In this document: positions 50,830 to 58,557 of the stretch, in pieces
Layout: each line of letters starts with the position of its first letter
Position numbering within the stretch: the first letter of the stretch is position 1
NCBI RefSeq assembly: GCF_014873875.1
Contig: NZ_JADBEM010000001.1
Span: forward strand, 9,238,001-9,302,000
DNA: 64,000 nucleotides
Direction: 5' to 3'
Source of the DNA: Actinopolymorpha pittospori
GTDB lineage: Bacteria > Actinomycetota > Actinomycetes > Propionibacteriales > Actinopolymorphaceae
Notes under the pieces: model-generated
The model's input: the letters and a program-made list of their open reading frames with translations, nothing else
The model's database searches: none
What the model was told of the DNA's origin: nothing
Made by a program: the position numbers and the translations under genes

Positions 50830-52436
50830 GGCGTCTCCGGCTCCTCGATCCGCGGGAAGAGCGGCGCACCCTTGGTGAGGACCGAGCCCGCCGGGAGCAC
50901 GCCCCAGCGGCCGGAGTTGGTGAGGGGCTGGACGTCGAGTTCGCCGAGGCTCTCCCGGGCGCCGAGCATGTCCCACAGGGAGGCGGCGCTCTTCGGCATC
51001 ACCGGACGGTGGAGCACCGCGATCGCCCGCAGCGACTCCGCGGCGGTGTAGAGGATCGTGGACAGCCGCGCCTGACCCTCCGGTGAGTCGTCCTTGGCCA
51101 CCTTCCACGGCTCCTGCTCCGTCAGGTAGCCGTTGACGGCGCCCACGAAGGACTCGATCACGGCCAGTGCCTCGTGGAAACGCAGCGCCAGCATGGCCTC
51201 GTCGGCGACTCGTACGGTCTCGGCCAGCCTGTCGGCCAGCACCTGCTCGGCGGGTCCGTGGTCGGCGGAGGCCGGCAGCGCGCCACTGAAGTAGCGGCCC
51301 ACCATCGCGGCGACCCGGGACGCGAGGTTGCCCAGGCCGTTGGCGAGTTCGGCGGTGTAGACGGCGCTCAGGTGCTCCCAGGAGAACGACCCGTCGGACC
51401 CGAACTGGATCGCGCGCAGGAAGTAGTAGCGGAAGGCGTCCGAGCCGAAGGTGTCGATGATCTGGCTCGGCGCGATCCCCGTCAGTTTGGTCTTGCTCAT
51501 CTTCTCGCCACCGACCAGCAGCCAGCCGTGCGCGAAGACGGTGGTCGGCAACGGCAGGCCCGCGGCCATCAACATCGCGGGCCAGATCACCGCGTGGAAA
51601 CGGAGGATGTCCTTGCCGACGAGGTGAACGTCAGCCGGCCAGACCTGCTTGAACAGAAGCGGATCCGTGCGGTATCCCGCGGCCGTGACGTAGTTGAGCA
51701 GCGCGTCGATCCAGACGTAGAGAACATGCTCGTCGTCCCACGGAACCGGAATTCCCCAGTCGAAGGTCGACCGGGTGATCGAGAGATCCTGCAATCCCTG
51801 GTTGACGAAGGCGATGACCTCGTTACGGGCGCTTTCGGGCTGGACGAACTCCGGGTGCTGTTCGTAATGGGCGAGCAGCTTCTCGGTGTATTCGGAGAGC
51901 TTGAAGAAGTAGTTGGTCTCCTTCAACATCTCGACCGGTCGGCCGTGGATGGGGCACAGCTTCTGACCGTCGGGGCCGTCGAGGAGTTCTGAGGGGATCT
52001 TGAATTCCTCGCAACTGACGCAGTAGGGCCCTTCGTAGGTGCCAGGGTAAACCTCGCCCGCGTCGTACAGATGCTGCCAGAACTCCCGAACCCGCTCGGT
52101 GTGCCGCGTTTCGGTCGTACGGATGAAGTCGTCGTTGCTCGCGTCGATGGTCTGGAGCACGGGCTTCCAGGCGTTCTCGACCAGTCGGTCGGCCCACTCG
52201 CGGGGAGTCACGCCGTTGGCGTCGGCGGTGCGCATGACCTTCTGGCCGTGCTCGTCGGTGCCGGTGAGGAACCAGACCTTCTCGCCCCGCTGGCGGTGCC
52301 ACCGGGCCAGGACGTCGGCCGCGACGGTGGTGTAGGCGTGCCCGATATGTGGCGCGTCGTTGACGTAGTAGATCGGCGTCGTGACGTAGAACGCCTTGCC
52401 CTCGCCAGCTTCCGTGCGCTGTGCCGCATCGACCAT
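50826..52436 (-). CDS. metG: Methionyl-tRNA synthetase
   Basis: A 536-residue class I synthetase. PHIGHAYTTVAADVLARW holds the HIGH-type motif, and GGEKMSKTKL the KMSKS-type motif. CVSCEEFK with LCPIHGRP forms the zinc-ribbon-like insert in the connective domain. The C-terminal anticodon domain ends about residue 520; no dimerisation domain is attached, as in other short forms. It charges initiator and elongator tRNA-Met. Its stop overlaps the tatD start. Confidence 0.95.
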   Translation of the reverse strand: MVDAAQRTEAGEGKAFYVTTPIYYVNDAPHIGHAYTTVAADVLARWHRQRGEKVWFLTGTDEHGQKVMRTADANGVTPREWADRLVENAWKPVLQTIDASNDDFIRTTETRHTERVREFWQHLYDAGEVYPGTYEGPYCVSCEEFKIPSELLDGPDGQKLCPIHGRPVEMLKETNYFFKLSEYTEKLLAHYEQHPEFVQPESARNEVIAFVNQGLQDLSITRSTFDWGIPVPWDDEHVLYVWIDALLNYVTAAGYRTDPLLFKQVWPADVHLVGKDILRFHAVIWPAMLMAAGLPLPTTVFAHGWLLVGGEKMSKTKLTGIAPSQIIDTFGSDAFRYYFLRAIQFGSDGSFSWEHLSAVYTAELANGLGNLASRVAAMVGRYFSGALPASADHGPAEQVLADRLAETVRVADEAMLALRFHEALAVIESFVGAVNGYLTEQEPWKVAKDDSPEGQARLSTILYTAAESLRAIAVLHRPVMPKSAASLWDMLGARESLGELDVQPLTNSGRWGVLPAGSVLTKGAPLFPRIEEPETP

Positions 52437-52524
52437 GAGAGCGATCCTAGGGTCTGTCCCGCGGATCAGGGTCGATGGGTGAGCGGGTCGCCCGCGCCGC
52501 GATGGCGAGGCGGAGAAGGAGTAC

Positions 52525-53421
52525 TCACCTGGAGGAGAGGACCGCGTCGTAGACGGTCCGTTTGGGAACGCCGGCCTCCCGTGCGACGGCGAGGATCGCG
52601 TCCTTCTTCGGCGTACCGTCCTCCATCCGGGCGGTCACCCTGCGCGCGAGCTCCTCGTCGTCGAGGTCGGCGGGGTCGGGTGCCGGCGCGCCGCCGACCA
52701 CCACGGTGATCTCCCCGCGGACGCCGGACTCGGCCCACTCCGCGAGCGCGCCCAGCGGTCCCCGGCGTACCTCCTCATAGGTCTTGGTGAGCTCCCGGCA
52801 CACCGCCGCCGGCCGCTTCGGGCCGAACGCCTCCACCATCGCCCCGAGTGCCGCGGCCAGCCGGTGCGGCGCCTCGAAGAAGACCATCGTCCGGCGCTCG
52901 GCGGCCAGTTCAGTGAGCCGGCCCGCGCGCTCGCCACGCTTCCGGGGCAGGAACCCCTCGAAGCAGAACCGGTCGACCGGCAGTCCGGACACCGCGAGCG
53001 CGGTCGGAACGGCGGAGGGACCGGGTACGGCGGTGACCCGGATGCCCGCCTCGACCGCGGCCGCGACCAGGCGGTATCCCGGATCGGAGACCGACGGCAT
53101 CCCCGCGTCGGTGACCAGGACCACCCGCAGCCCTGATCGCAGCGCCTCGATCAACTCGGGCGTACGACGAGCCTCGTTGCCCTCGAAGTAGGAGACCACC
53201 CGGCCGCTCGGGCGCACGCCGAGCGCCGTGGCGAGAGTGTGGAAGCGCCGGGTGTCCTCGGCGGCGATCACGTCGGCGCCGGCGAGTTCGGTGAGCAGCC
53301 GGGGCGGGGCGTCGTCGCGGCTGCCGATCGGGGTGGCGGCGAGCACGAGGGTGCCGCCCGCGCCGCCTGAGCCGACCGCGTTGACAGGGCCTGTCACACC
53401 CGACTCCTCCGAAGCCGCCAC
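52525..53421 (-). CDS. rsmI: 16S rRNA (C1402-2'-O) methyltransferase
   Basis: A 298-residue tetrapyrrole-methylase-fold enzyme. LVLAATPIGSRDDAPPRLL starts the fold, VIAAEDTRR is the family helix, and VTDAGMPSVSDPGYRLV and FFEAPHRLAAAL are typical RsmI blocks. A C-terminal helix-turn-helix-like region (TPKKDAILAVAREAGVPKRT) is also usual. It methylates the 2'-O of C1402 in the decoding centre. GTG 53421 is chosen from the first family motif; the open frame to 53664 overlaps the divergent gene. Divergent from the PMT gene. Confidence 0.93.
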   Translation of the reverse strand: MAASEESGVTGPVNAVGSGGAGGTLVLAATPIGSRDDAPPRLLTELAGADVIAAEDTRRFHTLATALGVRPSGRVVSYFEGNEARRTPELIEALRSGLRVVLVTDAGMPSVSDPGYRLVAAAVEAGIRVTAVPGPSAVPTALAVSGLPVDRFCFEGFLPRKRGERAGRLTELAAERRTMVFFEAPHRLAAALGAMVEAFGPKRPAAVCRELTKTYEEVRRGPLGALAEWAESGVRGEITVVVGGAPAPDPADLDDEELARRVTARMEDGTPKKDAILAVAREAGVPKRTVYDAVLSSR

Positions 53422-53485
53422 CTCGCCATCCTCCCATTCAGGTGGTGGCGGGCCGCGCCCAGGCAGTGTCCGTACGATTGCCCGG

Positions 53486-55126
53486 ATGACGACGACGGCC
53501 TCCGAGCGCGCTGGGGACGCGCCGCAGGGCCGGTCCGGTGGCCAGCAGGTGCTGGTGGCCGGGCGGGACCCCGACGGACGTCCCCTCCCCCCGCTCCGCC
53601 AACGCCTGTGCCCCCCGCTGCCCGATGACGGCATCCGGGGCTGGATCGGTCCCCTGCTGATCATGGCGTTCGCGGCGGTCCTGCGGATCTGGGACCTCGG
53701 CCGGCCGGCGAAGTTCGTCTTCGACGAGACCTACTACCCCAAGGACGCCTTCAGCCTGCTGAAGTTCGGGGTCGAGCACCAGTTCGTCGACAAGGCCAAC
53801 GAGCGCATCCTCGCCGGCGACCTCGACGTCTTCGACGGTCCGGCGTTTATCGTCCACCCACCCGCCGGCAAGTGGATGATCGCGGCCGGCGAGGCGTTGT
53901 TCGGCATGGACCCGTTCGGGTGGCGGATCGCGGTGGCGATCATGGGTGCGCTGTCGATCCTGGTGATGGCCCGGCTCGTCCGTCGGCTCACCCGGTCGAC
54001 GCTGCTCGGCTGCGTCGCGGCGTTCCTGCTGTCCCTCGACGGCCTGCACCTCGTCGAGAGCCGGATCGCGTTGCTCGATCTGCCGGCCATGTTCTGGCTG
54101 CTGCTCGCGGTCGCCGTGCTGCTGATCGACCGCGACTGGGCGCGCCGGAGGTTCGCCGACGCCGCCGAACCGCTCGGTCGGGTCGCGGCGGGAACGTGGG
54201 GTCCGACCCTGCTGTGGCGGCCCTGGAGGCTGGTCGCCGGGCTCTGCTTCGGCGTCGCCTGCGCCACCAAGTGGAACGCCGCGATCGCGCTCGCGGCGTT
54301 CGGACTGCTCACCTGGGCCTGGGACGTCGGCGCACGGCGCGCGGTCGGTGCGGCGTTCGCCCGGGGCGCCAACCTCGCCCGGCTCGCCCTCGACGCGGCG
54401 GTGGCGTTCCTGACGGTGGCCGGCACCGCGGTCGTCGTCTACGTCGTCTCGTGGTCGGGGTGGCTCGCCTCGGCCGACGGCTACGACCGGACCTGGGGGC
54501 GGGACAACCCCGCGCACGGGCTCTCCGCCCTGCTGCCCGACGCGATCCGCTCGCTGTGGCACTACCACGCCGAGATCTGGTACTTCCACACCCATCTGAC
54601 CGACAAGCACCAGTACGCGTCGTCCCCGCTGGGCTGGCTGGTGGTCGCCCGGCCGGTGTCGTTCGACTGGACCGACAACGTCGGCGGCGCCGGGTGCGGT
54701 GGCACCAACCGCTGCGTCCAGGAGATCCTCGGGATCGGTACGCCCGTGCTGTGGTGGATGTCGGTGGTCGCGCTGGTGGCCTGCCTGGTCTGGTGGCTCG
54801 CCGCCCGCGACTGGCGTTTCGGCATCCCGGTGGTCGGCGTCGCGGCGACCTGGCTGCCGTGGTTCCAGTACGCCAACCGGCCCATCTTCAACTTCTACGC
54901 GATCATCATCCTGCCCTGGATGATCATCGGGCTCACCCTCGTTCTGGGCAAGGTGCTCGGACCGCGGGACGCCTCACCCATCCGCCGGATGTGGGGGGCC
55001 GCCGTGCTCGGCGGCGTCGTCCTGCTGGTCGTGCTCAACTTCGCCTACATCTATCCGCTCCTCACCGGGCAGACGATCCCGTACGACGCGTGGCGGCAGC
55101 GGATGTGGTTCACCTCCTGGGTCTGA
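53486..55126 (+). CDS. Dolichyl-phosphate-mannose-protein mannosyltransferase family protein
   Basis: A 546-residue GT39 (PMT) family membrane enzyme with roughly ten hydrophobic helices. After a 45-residue polar leader, FVFDETYYPKDAF is the acidic catalytic loop (DE) after TM1. HPPAGKWMIAAGEALFG and ATKWNAAIALAAFG are family blocks, and the C-terminus has NFYAIIILPWMIIG. It transfers mannose from polyprenyl phosphate to exported proteins, as in mycobacteria and corynebacteria. It is divergent from rsmI, the common actinobacterial arrangement. The 3' end overlaps the convergent GNAT gene by 17 bases. Confidence 0.93.
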   Translation: MTTTASERAGDAPQGRSGGQQVLVAGRDPDGRPLPPLRQRLCPPLPDDGIRGWIGPLLIMAFAAVLRIWDLGRPAKFVFDETYYPKDAFSLLKFGVEHQFVDKANERILAGDLDVFDGPAFIVHPPAGKWMIAAGEALFGMDPFGWRIAVAIMGALSILVMARLVRRLTRSTLLGCVAAFLLSLDGLHLVESRIALLDLPAMFWLLLAVAVLLIDRDWARRRFADAAEPLGRVAAGTWGPTLLWRPWRLVAGLCFGVACATKWNAAIALAAFGLLTWAWDVGARRAVGAAFARGANLARLALDAAVAFLTVAGTAVVVYVVSWSGWLASADGYDRTWGRDNPAHGLSALLPDAIRSLWHYHAEIWYFHTHLTDKHQYASSPLGWLVVARPVSFDWTDNVGGAGCGGTNRCVQEILGIGTPVLWWMSVVALVACLVWWLAARDWRFGIPVVGVAATWLPWFQYANRPIFNFYAIIILPWMIIGLTLVLGKVLGPRDASPIRRMWGAAVLGGVVLLVVLNFAYIYPLLTGQTIPYDAWRQRMWFTSWV

Positions 55127-55994
55127 GGCCTGCCTCGTAGCGGGCCCGCCGCCCGATCGGTACGAATCCGAGCCGGCGGTAGAGCCGTGCGGCGCCGGGG
55201 TTGTCGACGTTGACGTCAAGGTGGCATTGCGTCGTACCGGTCGCACGCATGGTCGCCAGCGCGCCCGCCACGAGCGCGGCGCCGAGCCGGCGTCCCCGCC
55301 AGTCCGGTCGGACGCCGACCTGGACGATCAGGTCGGTGGTGCAGGTCAGGAACCCGACGGGGCCGTCGGCGGCACGGGCCACCATCGACAGGTCCGGGCG
55401 GAACTCCTCGTCGACGGTCCAGGAGACCCACTGCTTCAGAGTCCAGCCCGGGAAGCCCGGCCGGTCGCCGAAACTCCCGGCGTAGGCGGTGAAGAAGTCG
55501 GCGATCACGCCGTCGGACCAGGCCTCGACGGTCACGCCCGCGGGCAGCGGGACGTCGGGCGACGGGACGGTCAGGTCGCGCCGCATGACGTCCTCGGCGA
55601 ACACCCGGGTCAGGTCGTACCTCGCGTACAGGCGCTCCGCCGCGGGCGTCACGGCCTCGGTCAGAATACGCAACGTGCACGCGTCGCCGCCCTGTGCACA
55701 TGTCCAGCCGAACAGCTCCCGCCCCAGCCCTCGGCCGCGCCACGCGGGATCCACCTGACCGACCGCGTCGAGCCGGTCACGGTTGCGGCGGGCCGCCGCG
55801 GCCGCAACCACCTGCCCGCCCGGCTCGACGGCCCCGACCGTCGACTTGCCCGGCAGCAGGTAGGAACGGTCGACGAAGGAGGCCGTCGCGGCGTCGGGCG
55901 AGCCGCCGTCCGCCCGCAGACAGCGGCTGGCGAGCGCGGCCAGCAGGGGAACGTCGCCGGCCTCGAGCGCCCGCCACCGCAGTGTTGCCGCCAT
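55110..55994 (-). CDS. GNAT family N-acetyltransferase, tandem domains
   Basis: A 294-residue protein with two GNAT folds, as in MshD-like enzymes. The first (about 5-125) has QVDPAWRGRGLGRELFGW; the second (about 150-290) has VGVRPDWRGRRLGAALVAGAL and LDVNVDNPGAARLYRRLGF. MshD acetylates cysteinyl-glucosaminyl-inositol in mycothiol synthesis. The two-domain build is the same, but overall similarity is not enough for that call. ATG 55994 is used. It overlaps the 3' end of the convergent PMT gene by 17 bases. Confidence 0.82.
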   Translation of the reverse strand: MAATLRWRALEAGDVPLLAALASRCLRADGGSPDAATASFVDRSYLLPGKSTVGAVEPGGQVVAAAAARRNRDRLDAVGQVDPAWRGRGLGRELFGWTCAQGGDACTLRILTEAVTPAAERLYARYDLTRVFAEDVMRRDLTVPSPDVPLPAGVTVEAWSDGVIADFFTAYAGSFGDRPGFPGWTLKQWVSWTVDEEFRPDLSMVARAADGPVGFLTCTTDLIVQVGVRPDWRGRRLGAALVAGALATMRATGTTQCHLDVNVDNPGAARLYRRLGFVPIGRRARYEAGLRPRR

Positions 55995-56125
55995 CGCCGC
56001 ACCTGCCCCTCTCCCGAACGTGGGCCGAAAACCCACTGCGGTCGCCGTGACGATGGTGACATGATCGCGGCGCGTCGCCCCTGTCATCTGGCGTACGACG
56101 ATAAGGCTCGAGGGAGGCAAGGACC

Positions 56126-56716
56126 ATGGCTGACGGACCCCGGATCGCGGTACTGCGGTGGCAGCTCGACATCGCCTGGTCCCTGCTGGAGCTCCATCTC
56201 GCGGATCTCGACGACGTGGAGTGCCTGTGGGAGCCGGCCCCTCGTACCTGGACGGTCCGTCGGGGACCCGACGGACGCTGGGTCGCAGACTGGCCCATTC
56301 CCGGCGTCGGCGACGAGCCCGAACCCCCGCGCTCGATCGCCTGGCTGACCTGGCGGGCCGGCTCGTGGTGGACGCAGACGTCGCTGCGCTGCTTCGGCGG
56401 TGAGCCGCCGCTCTGGCGCGAGAGCGACTGGCCGGGCGACACCGACGCCGCGACGGAGTGGCTGCGCGGGTGCAAGGAGCGCTGGAGCCGGCAGCTGGGC
56501 ACCCTCGACGACGCGGAACTCGACTCCAGCGCCCGTAGCGAGTGGTTCCTTCGGGGGACCCGACCGTTCGGGTACGTCGCGGCCTGGGTCAACACCGAGG
56601 TGATGAAGACGGCCGCGGAGATCGGCATGCTCCGCACGCTCTACCGGGCGTCCGGGCCCTGCCGGCTGACCTACCCCACGCTGCCAAGGTCACCTTGGCA
56701 GCGTGACACCGCCTGA
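56126..56716 (+). CDS. DinB family protein
   Basis: A 196-residue protein of the DinB/YfiT four-helix fold. LRWQLDIAWSLLELHLADLDD is helix 1, AWLTWRAGSWWTQTSLRCF follows in place of the usual His-containing motif, and YVAAWVNTEVMKTAAEIGML is the last helix. The metal histidines common in the family are not evident here. A perfect hairpin overlaps the last 13 codons. The ATG at 56126 is 24 bases from an AGGGAGG-like sequence. The function is unknown. Confidence 0.8.
   Translation: MADGPRIAVLRWQLDIAWSLLELHLADLDDVECLWEPAPRTWTVRRGPDGRWVADWPIPGVGDEPEPPRSIAWLTWRAGSWWTQTSLRCFGGEPPLWRESDWPGDTDAATEWLRGCKERWSRQLGTLDDAELDSSARSEWFLRGTRPFGYVAAWVNTEVMKTAAEIGMLRTLYRASGPCRLTYPTLPRSPWQRDTA
56677..56705. terminator. 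Perfect hairpin inside the 3' end of the DinB gene
   Basis: CACGCTGCCAAGG and CCTTGGCAGCGTG form a perfect 13-bp stem around TCA. It is located within the last codons of the DinB gene, 11 bases before its stop codon ends. Confidence 0.7.
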
Positions 56717-56922
56717 GCACGGGGCTCGCCTACCTCGCTGCCGCGGGCCGGTTTCGCCCGTCCCGATTTCGGCGACACGGCCTGTCCCACAAGGGACCTT
56801 CGCCCCTACGGAGGCCCCCACCTCCACCGCCAAGGTGAGAGAGCCGCACCTCGAGGAGGTCTCGCGGCGCGCCAAGCACGCAGCCCCTGAGCAGTGCCCG
56901 GCTTCGCGAGAGGGAGACCTCC

Positions 56923-56964
56923 ATGATGGACGACGCGCCTGGCGCGACGTCTCCGCTGGAGTGA
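56923..56964 (+). CDS. Possible 13-residue leader peptide upstream of DUF1918-CBS gene
   Basis: ATG-ATG at 56923 follows GGGAGACCTCC and reads MMDDAPGATSPLE then TGA at 56962. The stop ends 2 bases before the ATG at 56967 of the DUF1918-CBS gene. The near-contiguity suggests translational coupling or leader-peptide control; it may also be chance. Confidence 0.4.
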   Translation: MMDDAPGATSPLE

Positions 56965-56966
56965 GG

Positions 56967-57578
56967 ATGTCCGCCCGAGTCGGCGACCGCATCGTCGTAC
57001 GCACCGATCCGCACGGCACGGACCGGCGGCACGGCACTGTCCGGGAGGTCCTCGGCAGCCCGGACTCACCGCAGTACCGCGTGGGCTGGGACGACGGGCA
57101 CGAGTCGTTCCTCTACCCGGGACCGGACACCTCGCTGGTCCCGGCCGGCCAGGACCAGGGCGCGGTCGACGACAGCGAATCCGGGACGCCGATCGGCGAA
57201 CACGACCCGGTCGAGCGCATCATGAGCTACCCGGTGCGTACGGTCGACGCCCTGGACTCGCTGCGCACCGCCGCGGAGACGCTCGCCGAGGCCAACGTCG
57301 GCGCACTCGTGGTGATGAGGGAGTCCACACCGTTGGGGATCATCTCCGAACGCGACATCGTCCGGGCGGTCGCCGGCGGTGGGGACCCCGATGAGGTCTG
57401 GTCCGCGGACGTGATCGGCGTCGACACCGTCTGGGCCGCGCCCACCGATCCGATCCTGCACGTCGCCGGGCTCATGCGGCACGCGTCCATCCGCCACGTT
57501 CCGCTCCGAGCCCAGGGTGAGGTGGTGGGAATCGTGTCCGCGCGTGACATCCTCGCCGTCCTCTACGAGCGCTGCTGA
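56967..57578 (+). CDS. DUF1918 and paired CBS domain protein
   Basis: A 203-residue protein. The DUF1918 domain (1-60) is a small barrel (VGDRIVVRTDPHGTDRRHG, DDGHESFLYPG). Two CBS domains follow (about 80-140, 145-203): SYPVRTVDALDSLRTAAETL with GIISERDIVRAVA, and ILHVAGLMRHASIRHVPL with GIVSARDILAVLY. A CBS pair usually binds adenosine nucleotides. The combination is frequent in actinobacteria and often belongs to stress or dormancy regulons. The start at 56967 lies 2 bases after the stop of a tiny leader frame. GTCCC-acaa-GGGAC at 56783-56796 is an inverted repeat in its leader. Confidence 0.85.
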   Translation: MSARVGDRIVVRTDPHGTDRRHGTVREVLGSPDSPQYRVGWDDGHESFLYPGPDTSLVPAGQDQGAVDDSESGTPIGEHDPVERIMSYPVRTVDALDSLRTAAETLAEANVGALVVMRESTPLGIISERDIVRAVAGGGDPDEVWSADVIGVDTVWAAPTDPILHVAGLMRHASIRHVPLRAQGEVVGIVSARDILAVLYERC

Positions 57579-57618
57579 GGATCCGGGTCTGTCCGCTCCC
57601 GAGCCGAGGGCCCGGGTT

Positions 57619-58287
57619 TCAGTGCTCCGCGGAGGTACGCCGGGGATCCAGGCGCCGCAGTTCGGCGAGGACCATCCGTACAACGTCGTCCACCGCGGTG
57701 TCCGCCGCCTCGACAGGCGCGTCGACGCCCTCGGCGCCGGCCTCCACGGAGAAGACAACCACCCGCGGCGGCAGGTGGAGCGAGGTCAGCAGGCCGAACA
57801 GCCCGGCCGTTCCGGTCGCCGGGTCGGGCACGGCCGATCCGTGGGTCTCCATCACCGACTGCCGGATCGTGCCGGGTACGCCGCCCTCCTGGGTGGACTC
57901 GACCATGATCAGCTCGTCGAGACCGCTGTCCGCGCTGAAGAGACGTACCGGAAGATCAGTGCTCGCGAGCAGCCGGACGCCGGGCACCTCGGGCACCTCC
58001 ACACCGACCATCTCGAAGTCCGAGAGGTCGCCTCCCACACCGGCTCCGGCGGCCCCGACGCCGGTGACCGAGGTCCCGGCTGCCCGTTGCCCGGTGGCCG
58101 GACCGGCCCCACCCGGTCCGGCCTTGACCGGCTCGCCGGCGATCTCCTCGCCGGCTGCTGGTGCGTGATCAGCGACCGACTGCCCCCCGGTCAGCCGGTC
58201 GCCAACCAACCGCGCCACGACCCGCGGACCCACATCCCAGGCCTGCGGTCCGGTGCCCCCACTCCCCACCACTGCGACGGTGAACAT
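57619..58287 (-). CDS. Hydrogenase maturation protease-like protein (metal ligands not conserved)
   Basis: A 222-residue protein with the order of elements of HyaD/HybD-type proteases. MFTVAVVGSGGTGPQAWDVG is the N-terminal strand and ELIMVESTQEGGVPGTI the middle strand. GLFGLLTSLHLPPRVVVFSV and VEAADTAVDDVVRMVLAEL form the C-terminal half. The Glu, Asp and His that bind nickel in HybD appear replaced (Asp by Glu in MVEST, no His before GLFGLL). A roughly 60-residue Ala/Gly-rich insert interrupts the domain. No hydrogenase gene is in the window. The fold may have been kept for another task. GGGGAGG fixes ATG 58287. Confidence 0.6.
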   Translation of the reverse strand: MFTVAVVGSGGTGPQAWDVGPRVVARLVGDRLTGGQSVADHAPAAGEEIAGEPVKAGPGGAGPATGQRAAGTSVTGVGAAGAGVGGDLSDFEMVGVEVPEVPGVRLLASTDLPVRLFSADSGLDELIMVESTQEGGVPGTIRQSVMETHGSAVPDPATGTAGLFGLLTSLHLPPRVVVFSVEAGAEGVDAPVEAADTAVDDVVRMVLAELRRLDPRRTSAEH

Positions 58288-58341
58288 CGGACCTCCCCCC
58301 GGCTCCCCCCGAACTGCGGGCGCGGAACCTGACGCGGCAAA

Positions 58342-58418
58342 GGGAAACCCCTCTCGCCCGCGGCGCGGCACTGCATCGAACACCCCCGCTGCCATGCCGC
58401 TGCGCCGAAGGGTTTCCC
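58342..58418. repeat. 9-base inverted repeat in guaB1-protease spacer
   Basis: GGGAAACCC (58342-58350) and GGGTTTCCC (58410-58418) are exact complements about 60 bases apart. They could fold the guaB1 3' UTR on the minus strand or flank a regulatory segment. No gene lies in 58288-58557. Confidence 0.4.
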
Positions 58419-58557
58419 CTGCGAGTTCACTTCAGCATCTGCGCACCACCGGTCAGGAGTGCCATAGGTCACCGCGCGACGGGACGTTCGCCTTGGGCGT
58501 CTTCGTCCCATCCGCACCGGGAGGGCTGCGGGAGCCGCCGCGAGCGGGCCGGCGAGA

